Shown in pieces: positions 36,401 through 45,591 of a stretch of DNA of 64,000 bases. The number at the start of each line of letters is the position of its first letter. Positions within the stretch are counted from its first letter, which is position 1. The stretch is from Photorhabdus khanii NC19 (lineage in GTDB: Bacteria; Pseudomonadota; Gammaproteobacteria; Enterobacterales; Enterobacteriaceae), in the NCBI RefSeq assembly GCF_000517265.1, contig NZ_AYSJ01000002.1, positions 846,306 through 910,305 on the forward strand, given 5' to 3'. The position numbers and the translations under genes are program-made. A model generated the notes under the pieces. It searched no databases, was not told where the DNA came from, and worked only from the letters and a program-made list of their open reading frames with translations.

Positions 36401-39400
36401 AATATCTACACACATGATGGGGAAGGAGCAAGTATTGGTTTGTTTGCTGGTGAGTTGAATGTGATGACCAGGGTGGGTGATGGCACAACATTGGCCGCAA
36501 TGTTTGGTAAAGCGAACATTATGACCCATTACGGTGATGGTTTAACCGGCGTGCTGGCATTGGGTGAGGCCAATATTGTTACCAAAGTGGGTGATGATTT
36601 TATGGGGGTTGTGGCCGCGGCTAAGGCTAATGTTGTCACTCACGAGGGCGACTCGACAACGGCTGGCATACTGCTTGGCAAGGGCAATATTCTGACGAAA
36701 GTGGGTGATGGCACGACGGTTGGTTTATTGATCTCCGATGTGGGGAATATCATGACCCATGTAGGTAATGGCAAAACGGTTGGTTTCGCCAAAGGCAACG
36801 CGAATATTATCACTAAAATGGGTAGGGGGACGGGGGTTAACGCTGTTTGGGGTGAAGCCAATATCCTGACTCAAGTAGGAGATGGCGAGCGTTACAACTT
36901 TGCTAAAGGTAAAGTGAATATCATTACTAAAATCGGTGATAAACGGGAAGTCACGGTGGTTCAGGGGAATAGTCATATTATCACCCATGTTGGTAACGGT
37001 GATGATTACACGGGAGCCTGGGGCAACGCGAATGTCATTACCAAGGTCGGCAATGGGTGTAATGTGGTGCTTGCCAAAGGTGATGGCACCGTGGTGACCC
37101 AGGTGGGTGAGGGTGATAGCTTTAATGCTTTATGGAGTAAAGGCAATATCGTCACCAAAGTGGGTGATGGCATGCAGGTGACGGCGGCAAAAGGCAAAGC
37201 CAATATTACAACCATCGTAGGTAATGGTTTAAGTGTGACGGTGACGCATGGCGATCTTAACGTGAATACCAAAGTCGGTGAGGGGGTTTCGGTTAACGCA
37301 GTGTGGGGCGAATATAACGTTAATACCAAAGTTGGCAATGGTCTTAATGCTGCGGTCATGAAAGGTAAAGGCAATGCCAATATCCATATTGGTGATGGTC
37401 TGGGTATCAATGCCTCTTATGCCCGCAATAACGTGGCGATTAAGGTGGGTAATGGCGATTTCTACAGCTTTGCTGTCGCGGAAAGCAATACGTCAAGCCA
37501 CAATCTCTCTTTGCTGTTTAAAAGTATTAAACAGACCGTGTTAAATGTAGAGGCAAGTCATGCGATCAACTATCTGGTCCACGGTAATGAGGCCAGCACG
37601 TCTGGGACGAATAAAGGCAGGGGCGCGATTAACTTAGTGGAAGTTTCTGCCATTGATGGCTTCCAGATGGATGAAATTGATGAAGTTCGTTCAGATCTGA
37701 GCAGAGAATTGAGAGGCACGATAACTCAGGTTGAGACGCCTGATACCGAGGTTATCCAGAATGCCTTGCATGTCGGAGATCATGTCGATTTAGCTCAGAA
37801 TGGAGTATCACCCCAAGTTGATGCGGTTACCCACCATGCGAAACAAGATAAAGCTGCGCAAAATGCGTTAAGCGATAAAGAAAAAGTTGAAGTTGATCGT
37901 CAGAGACTTGAACAAGAAAGAGACAAGCAGCATAAAGCGATTTTGGAATCGCAGTCCCAACTGGAATCAATCGATCAAAACGCGCTGAATACTAATGGGC
38001 AAGTACAACGTGACGCAGTCAATGAAGAGTCACGGGCTGTCACAAAGGAACTGTTTGCCGTGACTCAAGGCCTGAACTTGCTTAATGGCTATGCGGATTA
38101 TGACGGCAAATCAGGTGATGAGTGGCGTAATCGGTTTGCTGTTGGCTATTTGAACAGTACTCAGAGTAAATTAAATGAAGCCAGGTTCATTGCCCAGAAA
38201 AAATTAGGTGATGCACAGCGGCATTTGACTGATAACCGACAAGAAGTCAAAAAAGCCATCGGGCAATCAAAGGCTGGTTTGGTAAAAAGCCACCAGAATA
38301 TTGAGAACGCAGATGACAATATTGTCAAAGCGCGGGTAAACGCGAAATTCAGACAGAAAGAAGCAGGGTTACAGCTTCAGCGGGCAAAAGCAGCCGAGGG
38401 TGACGCCTATGCCGCGTATGAAAAAGCCAAAAAACGGGGTGAAAGTGATAGTACAGCGGCAGTAGATAAGGCTATTCAGGCGCGGGTTGATGCGAAAGGC
38501 GTAAAGCAGGCTGATAACGCCAAACCAGAGCGTATCGGGGCGACGGGCAGTGGCTTATCTGGGGAAGCTTATAGATTAACCGGTATGGTAGAGCCGAAGC
38601 GCCGTATCAATCCGGCGTTAAACACGGAAGCCGGTGGTAGGATCAACGAAGGACTGACAGAAGAGGATCTGGCCGCATTGAATAATGCACAACAAGCGAT
38701 CAATCGGCTACAAATCAACACGGGTAAACGCTCAACAAATACCGGTGCTTCGATCATTTCAATGTTTACTGAAACATCATCCGATAGCATTGTGGCACCA
38801 ACCTCAAATGGGTCAAGGGAACTCATCAGAAAAGCACCGGTGATTGCGGGAATCAATCTGCAAGGGTTGGGGCAAACTTCTGTGGAAGCTAAGAGTCAAT
38901 CCCGGTCTTATGTGCTGAAAGTGTTTGAGCCTTTCTTATTGAGTGAGGGAAACAAAGGGTTTATTGATTCTACCAAGAGAAATTTTGGTCAAATACGTGT
39001 CGATAATCCGAGTAAGGCGCTGGTGGCAGTGCGTGAGGCTTTCAATAAAACGGCTGAACAGCTTGATGAACCACATGTGTTGCAGCTGGAAGCTGCTCTG
39101 GCTCACTGGCAACAGCATGATCCCAAAGAATTCACCCAACGCAGTCAGCTGGTGAAAAGCCTGCGTTTTGAGATGGGGGAGCTGGTTGCTCATCTTCAGG
39201 CCAAGAGAGCCGAATCCGCGGGGATCCTTGGGATGACTCTGGCACCTGAGCAGGTTGCACAGTTTGAACAGCAAGTCTCATTTGATGGGATCGGGCGCGT
39301 GGTGGGTTTGAAAGGGAATATCGCGCAAAGCGAAATTGACCGTCTCACTGATTTGCAAATCAAGCCATTGACTCAGATTAACTCTGTTGCAGCGCGGGAA

Positions 39401-42400
39401 GCGCCAAAGACTGAAGGTGAAAGTATCATTATTTTCGTCAGCCGATTGGAACAGGCGGCTATCCCAGAAGGCATGCCTCTGGTTGAACGAGCCAGAAATC
39501 TTTGGCTTACCGGACAAGTGACACAACAGGAAGCCATCAAATTCTTTGAGGATGCGGCCACCCAGTTGCAGGCACATCCCGAATTGCACTCTCTGGCTCA
39601 ACAGTTATTGGCCGATGCTCACAAGGAAAAGGCGACCGGACAATATATTGACAACCTGTTTGGTCGCCATTTTGATTCTGAACTGGCTTATGAATGGGTG
39701 AAAACGGCACCGTTGGAGGCCAGAGACACGGCTGAACAGACAGGCCAGTTTTTGGTGCAGGAGTTTGAACAGTGGATAAGTGGCTATTATCCGGATGAGG
39801 TTGTGCGTGACCAGCACATTGCAGCTAAAATGCGACTTTTTGCCAGGGCTATCAATCAGGATTTCCGCCCCTGGTTTAGCCGGGTACCTGAATTAACCAC
39901 ATTTCTGGACGAGCCGACTTTTATCAACTTCAAGACGATGATGACGAAGGTCGATGACGGTTATGCTGTGATTAAAGTGCCGTTTCTGGCGGTAAAAATG
40001 GCTATCACCCCCGGAATGGGGATGGATCGTGCGGTCTGGAAGATTGAAGGGGATCGTTTCTATGAGGATGTTATCACCAAAGCTCGTTCGACCCGTTCCC
40101 AACTGACTACCGGGGCTGATGTCACGTACAAAGTTGAAATAACGGAAAAACAGACCAACGATTATGGTACGGCGCTGCCCTACCAGCCTGCGAATGACAA
40201 GCATGATGATTTCCTGTACGGCAGAAAGGTCGCAGCCGGGCGTATTCTGGTCCCCGGAGGGGAAACTGAGTTTGAGCGTAATGCGTTAGCCCAAGGGCAC
40301 TCTGTCGTGACCGGTGCGTCTGGTTCGACCAATATCATGGTTCACCTCAATAATTATATTGCCAGTAAGCAGCCTGACTTCCCGACAGGGCAGAGTTATC
40401 TCAATACCCTGGCATTTCTGGTATTTGATGGTGGTCATTCCATCAACGAAAGTCTGGCTGTTTACAAGGCGTTACAGGCAACAGGTGATGAACGTGAGCG
40501 GGTATTGAACCGCTACACTGCCAATTATCGGGATCTGTTCGATATTGCCGGAGAGGAAGGTAAGGCATGGGTAAGTCCGGCATTGGATAACGCTTTTAAA
40601 GAAACTCAGGAATTTTATGAAAAGCATGTTCTGGCGAAACCGCAAAACCATCCTGCGGCGACAGAGTTAGATCCGCTATCCGGCAACAATAAGGGGTCAG
40701 AGCCTGCGATTACCGACGATACCCGTTATCAGGATAAACCCCTTGATACCTGGCAAACGGAGAAGGTGACGCGACAAACTGATGGCCGTGAAACTCGCTT
40801 TGATGGTCAGATTATTATTCAGATGGAGGATGATCCGGTAGCCGCTAAAGCCGCGGCTAATCTGGCCGGTAAACACCCGGATTCCAGCGTGGTGGTTCAA
40901 CTTGATTCCACTGGCAAATATCGTGTTGTTTATGGTGACCTGTCTAAATTATCTGAAAAATTACAATTACGCTGGCAGATTGTCGGTCATGGACGTGATA
41001 CCTCGGATAAAAATAACATTCATCTGAGTGGCTACAGTGCCGATGAACTGGCGACGAAACTGAATCAGTTTCATCAAAACGCTAAACTGGGCGAAAAAGT
41101 AATCAGAAAGCCTGAGCATATCAGCATTGTGGCTTGTTCTTTGATCAGTGATGACAAGCAGGATGGTTTTGCCCGTCGCTTTATTACAGCGTTGGACAAG
41201 CAAGGTATTCACAGTGATGTTTCAGCTCGCCGTAGCGAAGTGGCGGTTGATGCAACGGGCCGTAAATTCACCCGTGACCAAAATAACCAATGGGTTAACA
41301 ACCTGCCTGATAACAAAATCGTATTCAGATGGAATGAACAAGGTGAACTGGTGACCAGCACGGAAAGGGTGATTCGAGGGGTTGCCGAAAGTGATATCAA
41401 CCTCTCCAGGGTCGGTCATACCGGGGCTGACACGGTGACTAAAGGGGCGATTGCGGATAATTCTGATATTTTCGTTAAGCCAGAGAAGCGTAAAAATATT
41501 AACACAAACGATCAATCGAATAATCAGCTCAGTTACTCCGGCAACATTCAGGTGAATGTCGGTGAGGGAGAATTTACCGCGCTCAACTGGGGGACGTCGA
41601 ATGTGGGCATCAAAGTGGGGACCGGTGGCTTTAAGTCGCTGGCTTTCGGTGACAATAATGTGATGGTTCACGTTGGTGATGGTGACAGCAAACAGAGTTT
41701 TGATATCGGCGGTTACCAAGCGCTTGAAGGGGCGCAGATGTTTATCGGTAATCGTAATGTGAGCTTCAACCAAGGCCGCAGTAATGACCTGATTGTGATG
41801 GTGGATAAATCGATTCCGACGCCACCACTGGTTAACCCGTTTGATGGTCCTGCGCGCATTGCTGGTGTACTGCAAGGTATTACCCGCTCCGGTGAAGAGC
41901 AGGATTGGTTAGCGGCGCAAGATCAGCAGTGGACAATCGCCGGTGCGAGGAAATATGTTCAGGATATGTCTGGTTTAGACCAAACCAGCAGCGTGGAATA
42001 CAACACGCTGGTTGAGCTGGATTCGCAACATGAGCGTAGCAGCCGGGGCTTGCAGTATGATGCCGAATTAACACTGAACAAGACGTTTAATCAGTGGCTA
42101 GGTGAAAATAGCAATAGCTCTGATATGGGCAAAATGAGCCGTGTGGATAAATTCCGTCAGGCCAATCAGAAGCTGGCTTTTAACTTTGCCGTAGGTGGTC
42201 AGGGGGCGGATATCCAGGTGACAACCGGTAACTGGAACTTTATGTTCGGTGACCATATTCAGTCGATTCTGGATACTAACCTGGGTTCGTTGTTTGGCCT
42301 GATGACCCAGCAATACTCGGCAACCGGTATGGCGAAAACCACCTTTACTTATAATCCACAGGATTTGCCGCGTCAGCTTAAGAATAAGCTGGTTGGCCGG

Positions 42401-44029
42401 TTGGCGAGTATCAGAGCAGAGACCACCTTAGGGGATATCTTTGGGGTGAATTACACCGCGAAGGGTCAAGTTGTTTCCCGCACCGGCGAGCCTGTTGATG
42501 GTGAGTCTATTTTGCAAGAGATGCTGGAGGTGATTGGGGAATTTAGCGGTGATCAACTGCAAACTTTCACTCATCCAGAGAGGTTGCTTGATAGTTTGGA
42601 AGCGGGCATCGATATGGGAGAAGAGGGCGTCAGGTCATTTGCGGAAAGTCATGGTCTGAAAGAAAAAGCGCCTGATGAAAATCAGGAACAAGGATCTTCG
42701 GTGAGCATCAACGGAGCGAATGTTCAGAACAATGACAAACCAGAACGGGCATTTGGCTTTAATTCGCTGAATTTACCTAATTTGTTTGCAACGATGTTCA
42801 GCGAAGATAAGCAAACAGAAATGAAATTATTAATCACTGATTTGAAAAAAAATCTGACGACTGATTTGCTTAATATGGAGCAGAAAACGTTTGATTTCTT
42901 GCGTAACGGCGGTCATCTGCAAGGTGATGGCGATATTCATGTATCGTTGGGGAATTATAATTTTAACTGGGGTGGTGACGGTAAAGATCTCGGTGCTTAT
43001 CTGGGCGATAACAACAATTTCTGGGGAGGACGTGGTGATGATGTTTATTACTCGCAGGGAACTTCCAATATCTTTGCTGGTGGTGAAGGCGATGATCTGG
43101 GCGTCCTGATGGGGCGTGAAAACTGGATGTTTGGCGGTAATGGTGATGATACCGCAGTGGTGGCCGGACGTATTAACCATGTTTTTATGGGGGAAGGGAA
43201 TGACCAGACGTTTGTCTTTGGTGAGGGCGGCTTTATTGATGCCGGCAACGGACAGGATTACGTTGTTACCTCCGGCAATTATAACCGGGTGGATGCCGGG
43301 GAAGGGCAGGATTACGTGGTGACCATCGGCAATAACAACCGGGTTGACCTGGGTGAAGGCAATGACTTTGCCAGGGTGTTTGGTAATGACAACCGGGTCG
43401 ACGGTTATTTCGGCAATGATACGGTTAAACTGATGGGTTACCATGCGGTAATCAACGGTGGAGAAGGTGATGATCACCTGATAGCGGCGGCTATTTCGAA
43501 GTTCAGTCAGTTTGATGGCGGTGAAGGTCAGGATCTGCTGGTATTAGGCGGTTATCAGAACAGCTTCCAGGGTGGCACGGGTGCAGACAGCTTTGTGGTT
43601 AGCACAGCGGTGATTGATAACCGGGTTAGCGATATTAGCGCAGAAGATATGATCCTGTTTAACGGTGTTGATTGGCAAAACCTGTGGTTCCAGCGCAGCG
43701 GATACGATTTGGTGTTGTCGGTAAATCGTCCTGCTCAGGATAAAACCGCGCAGGGTATATTTGAATCGGTGGGGTCAGTCACTTTTCATGATTACTTTAA
43801 TGGTCATCGCGCCAAATTAGTGGCTCAAATGGGTAATAAAGATGCATCAGGAGAGCGTGAATTTACGGCATTATCAGATAATGCGGTTGATTCCTTGATC
43901 CAGGCTATGAGCAGTTTTTCCCCGACAGCGGGGGATAATGGTTTCATTGAGAATCTGGATAGTAAGGCGAAGATCGCTATTGCAATGGCGTGGACAGATA
44001 CCACCATCGGCAAGGGGAAGTTTGCCTGA
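33482..44029 (+). CDS. rtxA: MARTX (multifunctional autoprocessing RTX) toxin 1
   Basis: A 3515-residue secreted toxin. Residues 1-1440 are the N-terminal glycine-rich arm: it opens MGKSSNRSTEYFFTGKYYDD, then has long GAGxxN repeats and the roughly 19-residue ANIxTKVGDG repeats that form the host-membrane pore. About 1480-1720 is a helical linker. About 1745-2420 is a single unassigned effector segment. About 2424-2640 is the C80 cysteine protease domain (CPD), with catalytic His2503 (VGHGRD) and Cys2552 (VACSLISDD), which host inositol hexakisphosphate activates to release effectors. The C-terminal arm (2680-3515) has nonapeptide GGxGxD-type repeats for calcium binding and type I secretion. 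It is shorter than Vibrio toxins because it has one effector slot. ATG 33482 follows AAAGGA; TTG 33476 is an alternative. Confidence 0.93.
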   Translation: MGKSSNRSTEYFFTGKYYDDDDSNNIVAIGVAGTVYAKGGDDHITLGSLGATIYADSGNKIVDGGTGYLKIVDIEGNLAVQGAAGYAGIDKSGDGSISFTGAAGGVFMDHRGGHGDLNFSGVAAYNGLTRKGQSGNVIFNGVGGYNELWHETNQGNLSFAGAGAGNKIDRTWYDHYEKSHGDVEFDGGGAANSISSRVESGDINFSGAGADNHIIRKGREGNIILHGAGASNRIERLRQNRDKYEQTHGNIEFAGVGGYNQIYSDIAHGNINFTGAGAYNEISRIGEYNGSRDDALEYAKAEEIVLTSAIMGGSQIQQSQSVIGIKSTTESDTYLFAFADEISTKVSKVQLRNDPETGKLSYYVTSWYKQGNHLENLAVEDISSSNGFIDIGTNDGYRLFNLIFEHHQPVIIRHTVEEDLQENYWVTYAGGTTAKAEDVTLIDAKMHGRAIHSDGSILDVSAVKSNCQPNTYVYAKYVESYTKVVKVELKNDPHTGALQYFASAWYKTGDHTDDLANEDFSLSSGYSPMEPGGYSLTKLQYKVNAVRRVSEHLEHTEEYRHQELVKSPTDIGDSTGDINFSGVGGGNVIKSSVIHGNVYFAGEGGANVIVKSGEEGNLTFRGAGLANVLVHQSRHGEMDVDAGGAANVLVRIGDGRYLAHLLAIGNISIHQGNGDSRVIMLGGYNTHTQIGDGSANWLGAGGFNVMTQKGKGKVSSVLVGGANVLTKLAAGYLVSGMLGGANIITHISGDNEISDTTAIALGGTNILAKKGRGDAVAVMGGGANVLTHIGNGSTTGVMLGGANILTKVGDGDTTGIMFGIGNVFTHIGDYQTLGVMGAAGNIFTKIGGGTAIAAMMGAGNIFTHVGKGDAWALMGGLGNVFTKVGDGNALALMIAAGNVFTHIGDGMSVALMLARANIATKVGNGTTLAAMIGDVNVMTHIGDGSTFAALIGQGNILTKVGHGLTIGLMVGEANIYTHDGEGASIGLFAGELNVMTRVGDGTTLAAMFGKANIMTHYGDGLTGVLALGEANIVTKVGDDFMGVVAAAKANVVTHEGDSTTAGILLGKGNILTKVGDGTTVGLLISDVGNIMTHVGNGKTVGFAKGNANIITKMGRGTGVNAVWGEANILTQVGDGERYNFAKGKVNIITKIGDKREVTVVQGNSHIITHVGNGDDYTGAWGNANVITKVGNGCNVVLAKGDGTVVTQVGEGDSFNALWSKGNIVTKVGDGMQVTAAKGKANITTIVGNGLSVTVTHGDLNVNTKVGEGVSVNAVWGEYNVNTKVGNGLNAAVMKGKGNANIHIGDGLGINASYARNNVAIKVGNGDFYSFAVAESNTSSHNLSLLFKSIKQTVLNVEASHAINYLVHGNEASTSGTNKGRGAINLVEVSAIDGFQMDEIDEVRSDLSRELRGTITQVETPDTEVIQNALHVGDHVDLAQNGVSPQVDAVTHHAKQDKAAQNALSDKEKVEVDRQRLEQERDKQHKAILESQSQLESIDQNALNTNGQVQRDAVNEESRAVTKELFAVTQGLNLLNGYADYDGKSGDEWRNRFAVGYLNSTQSKLNEARFIAQKKLGDAQRHLTDNRQEVKKAIGQSKAGLVKSHQNIENADDNIVKARVNAKFRQKEAGLQLQRAKAAEGDAYAAYEKAKKRGESDSTAAVDKAIQARVDAKGVKQADNAKPERIGATGSGLSGEAYRLTGMVEPKRRINPALNTEAGGRINEGLTEEDLAALNNAQQAINRLQINTGKRSTNTGASIISMFTETSSDSIVAPTSNGSRELIRKAPVIAGINLQGLGQTSVEAKSQSRSYVLKVFEPFLLSEGNKGFIDSTKRNFGQIRVDNPSKALVAVREAFNKTAEQLDEPHVLQLEAALAHWQQHDPKEFTQRSQLVKSLRFEMGELVAHLQAKRAESAGILGMTLAPEQVAQFEQQVSFDGIGRVVGLKGNIAQSEIDRLTDLQIKPLTQINSVAAREAPKTEGESIIIFVSRLEQAAIPEGMPLVERARNLWLTGQVTQQEAIKFFEDAATQLQAHPELHSLAQQLLADAHKEKATGQYIDNLFGRHFDSELAYEWVKTAPLEARDTAEQTGQFLVQEFEQWISGYYPDEVVRDQHIAAKMRLFARAINQDFRPWFSRVPELTTFLDEPTFINFKTMMTKVDDGYAVIKVPFLAVKMAITPGMGMDRAVWKIEGDRFYEDVITKARSTRSQLTTGADVTYKVEITEKQTNDYGTALPYQPANDKHDDFLYGRKVAAGRILVPGGETEFERNALAQGHSVVTGASGSTNIMVHLNNYIASKQPDFPTGQSYLNTLAFLVFDGGHSINESLAVYKALQATGDERERVLNRYTANYRDLFDIAGEEGKAWVSPALDNAFKETQEFYEKHVLAKPQNHPAATELDPLSGNNKGSEPAITDDTRYQDKPLDTWQTEKVTRQTDGRETRFDGQIIIQMEDDPVAAKAAANLAGKHPDSSVVVQLDSTGKYRVVYGDLSKLSEKLQLRWQIVGHGRDTSDKNNIHLSGYSADELATKLNQFHQNAKLGEKVIRKPEHISIVACSLISDDKQDGFARRFITALDKQGIHSDVSARRSEVAVDATGRKFTRDQNNQWVNNLPDNKIVFRWNEQGELVTSTERVIRGVAESDINLSRVGHTGADTVTKGAIADNSDIFVKPEKRKNINTNDQSNNQLSYSGNIQVNVGEGEFTALNWGTSNVGIKVGTGGFKSLAFGDNNVMVHVGDGDSKQSFDIGGYQALEGAQMFIGNRNVSFNQGRSNDLIVMVDKSIPTPPLVNPFDGPARIAGVLQGITRSGEEQDWLAAQDQQWTIAGARKYVQDMSGLDQTSSVEYNTLVELDSQHERSSRGLQYDAELTLNKTFNQWLGENSNSSDMGKMSRVDKFRQANQKLAFNFAVGGQGADIQVTTGNWNFMFGDHIQSILDTNLGSLFGLMTQQYSATGMAKTTFTYNPQDLPRQLKNKLVGRLASIRAETTLGDIFGVNYTAKGQVVSRTGEPVDGESILQEMLEVIGEFSGDQLQTFTHPERLLDSLEAGIDMGEEGVRSFAESHGLKEKAPDENQEQGSSVSINGANVQNNDKPERAFGFNSLNLPNLFATMFSEDKQTEMKLLITDLKKNLTTDLLNMEQKTFDFLRNGGHLQGDGDIHVSLGNYNFNWGGDGKDLGAYLGDNNNFWGGRGDDVYYSQGTSNIFAGGEGDDLGVLMGRENWMFGGNGDDTAVVAGRINHVFMGEGNDQTFVFGEGGFIDAGNGQDYVVTSGNYNRVDAGEGQDYVVTIGNNNRVDLGEGNDFARVFGNDNRVDGYFGNDTVKLMGYHAVINGGEGDDHLIAAAISKFSQFDGGEGQDLLVLGGYQNSFQGGTGADSFVVSTAVIDNRVSDISAEDMILFNGVDWQNLWFQRSGYDLVLSVNRPAQDKTAQGIFESVGSVTFHDYFNGHRAKLVAQMGNKDASGEREFTALSDNAVDSLIQAMSSFSPTAGDNGFIENLDSKAKIAIAMAWTDTTIGKGKFA

Positions 44030-44084
44030 TTAACGCTTTATAATAAAAGTAAAAGATAAGAAAAAAGTTGTAATAAGAATAAAA

Positions 44085-44108
44085 GTGGCTCACAGAATAG
44101 GTGGGCCA
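44085..44108 (+). terminator. Terminator hairpin after MARTX toxin 1
   Basis: GTGGCTCAC ... GTGGGCCAT hairpin 56 bases after the toxin stop. A near-identical element follows the small rpn gene at 45519-45548. Confidence 0.5.
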
Positions 44109-44205
44109 TTGTTTGAAGTGGCAGTTGTTATTTCTGCTGCTCAATCCGCTTGGTTTCTTGCTTAATATTCCTTCAATATAAAAGAAAGTATGCTACCATT
44201 CACCG

Positions 44206-45156
44206 ATGAAGAGAAAAAATACACCAACGCCACATGACGCTGTTTTTAAACAGTTTTTAGGTCATATTGATACTGCCAGGGACTTTTTGGAGATCCATTT
44301 GCCTGCAACATTACGGGCAGTTTGTGATCTGGATACACTGCGGTTGGAATCAGGGTCGTTTATTGAAGATAATCTGCGTGCGCATTATTCTGATATCCTG
44401 TATTCGTTAAAAACAGCGCAGGGTGACGGATACGTATATTGCGTGATTGAGCATCAGAGTTCCCCGGACAAGATGATGGCATTCCGGCTGATGCGATACG
44501 GTATTTCCGCAATGCAACGGCATCTGGAGCAGGGACATGAAAAATTGCCGCTAGTTATTCCGGTGTTGTTCTATCACGGGAAAATAAAGCCGTATCCGTG
44601 GAGTACCAATTGGCTCGATTGCTTTGATGATCCGGCCCTGGCGAAGGAAATCTATTCCGGCGCATTCCCGCTGGTAGATGTGACGGTAATTTCGGATGAT
44701 GAAATCCTGACGCACAAACGGGTTGCGCTACTGGAAATGGTGCAAAAGCATATCCGGCAGCGTGATATGGCGGAGTTACTGCAAGAGCTGGTTATGCTGC
44801 TGACGTATGATTACTATACGGATGAACAGCTAAAAAGCATGTTAAACTACTTATTACAGGCGGGAGATACCGCCGATCCAGAGGGTTTTATCCGGCGACT
44901 GGCAGAACAGTCCCCGAGGTATGAGGAGGTACTGATGACAATAGCGCAGAAACTGGAGCAGAAAGGGCGTCAGGAAGGGCGTCAGGAAGGGCGTCAGGAA
45001 GGGCGTCAGGAAGGGCGTCAGGAAGGACGTCAGGAAGGGTGCCAAGAGGCAACTCTAAAAATCGCGCATGCATTGCTGAACAGCGGAATCGATCGTGAAA
45101 CGATAATGAAAACCACCGGGTTGAGCCAGAACGAACTTGAGCAAATGCGTCACTAA
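44206..45156 (+). CDS. rpn: Rpn family recombination-promoting nuclease (PD-(D/E)XK)
   Basis: A 316-residue nuclease of the Rpn/transposase_31 family. The N-terminus HDAVFKQFLGHIDTARDFLE is the family signature. YSDILYSL and VYCVIEHQSSPDK hold the Asp and Glu-x-Gln of the PD-(D/E)XK active site. LVIPVLFYHG and TYDYYTDEQL are further conserved blocks. The C-terminus has six GRQE units encoded by a 12-base tandem repeat, then IAHALLNSGIDRETIMKTTG. Rpn proteins are DNA nucleases linked to recombination and, in recent work, phage defence in which a small protein from an internal start inhibits the full-length one. Located between two MARTX genes. Confidence 0.9.
   Translation: MKRKNTPTPHDAVFKQFLGHIDTARDFLEIHLPATLRAVCDLDTLRLESGSFIEDNLRAHYSDILYSLKTAQGDGYVYCVIEHQSSPDKMMAFRLMRYGISAMQRHLEQGHEKLPLVIPVLFYHGKIKPYPWSTNWLDCFDDPALAKEIYSGAFPLVDVTVISDDEILTHKRVALLEMVQKHIRQRDMAELLQELVMLLTYDYYTDEQLKSMLNYLLQAGDTADPEGFIRRLAEQSPRYEEVLMTIAQKLEQKGRQEGRQEGRQEGRQEGRQEGRQEGCQEATLKIAHALLNSGIDRETIMKTTGLSQNELEQMRH
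44935..45156 (+). CDS. Candidate intragenic RpnS antitoxin (internal start of rpn)
   Basis: ATG 44935 (Met244 of Rpn, in frame) is preceded by GAGGAGGTACTG, a near-perfect ribosome site in the middle of a coding region. Initiation here would give a 73-residue product, MTIAQKLEQKGRQEG onward, covering the repeat and C-terminal domain. Published work on E. coli rpn genes describes such intragenic small products that inhibit the nuclease. The same site and start codon are retained in the separate copy at 45256. Confidence 0.5.
   Translation: MTIAQKLEQKGRQEGRQEGRQEGRQEGRQEGRQEGCQEATLKIAHALLNSGIDRETIMKTTGLSQNELEQMRH
44967..45040 (+). repeat. 12-base tandem repeat encoding GRQE units
   Basis: Six copies of GGGCGTCAGGAA (last ones with a GGACGT or GGGTGC variant) in frame within rpn. 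Copy number changes by slippage would keep the frame and alter the length of the linker/antitoxin region. Confidence 0.8.
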
Positions 45157-45255
45157 CTTGTGCTGAGAGCTCTTAATCAGCATTCAATTATTAGTGTTAA
45201 AAGAGGATCTTACGGGGACTGTCAAAACAGTCCCCCGAAGTATGAGGAGGTACTG

Positions 45256-45489
45256 ATGACAATAGCGCAGAAACTGGAGCAAAAAGGGTATCAGAAAGGG
45301 TTTCTTGAAGGGTACCAGAAAGGATTTATTGAAGGATGGCAGAAAGGATTCCAAGAAGGATTGCAGAAAGCCGAAGAACGAAGGGTACTGAAAATCGCGA
45401 GTGCGATGATAGATATTGGCATCGACCGTGAAACGATAATGAAAGCCACCGGATTGAACCAGAGTGAGCTTGAACAAATGTCCCATTAA
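45256..45489 (+). CDS. Stand-alone RpnS-like protein (partial rpn duplicate)
   Basis: A 77-residue protein beginning MTIAQKLEQKGYQKGFLEGY and ending IDRETIMKATGLNQSELEQM-SH. It duplicates only the C-terminal part of Rpn together with the internal GAGGAGGTACTG ribosome site (45244-45255). The linker has diverged to QKGFxEGW-type repeats instead of GRQE. The nuclease domain is absent, and the homology begins just before that site (TCCCCCGAAGTATGAGG). It could be a free-standing antitoxin, possibly with a specificity different from that of the neighbouring Rpn, or a remnant of a lost second rpn. Confidence 0.6.
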   Translation: MTIAQKLEQKGYQKGFLEGYQKGFIEGWQKGFQEGLQKAEERRVLKIASAMIDIGIDRETIMKATGLNQSELEQMSH

Positions 45490-45518
45490 TGCTGATACCT
45501 TATCGGCGTATAAGAAAA

Positions 45519-45548
45519 CTGGCTCACAGAATGTGGGCTATTTTATTT
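45519..45548 (+). terminator. Terminator after the small rpn copy
   Basis: CTGGCTCACAGAATGTGGGC followed by TATTTTATTT: the stem TGGCTCAC/GTGGGCTA with a short loop and T-run, homologous to the element at 44085-44108. Confidence 0.6.
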
Positions 45549-45591
45549 GAAAATAACATTGTTATTATCAAGTGTGGTTAATTTCAATAGT

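Noticed and set aside
36070..43477. Many long minus-strand frames inside MARTX toxin 1 (for example 42830-43477), with matching ones in toxin 2 (55545-56192)
   Set aside because: Repetitive glycine codons on the sense strand give stop-free antisense frames. The same shadow in both paralogues reflects sense-strand conservation.
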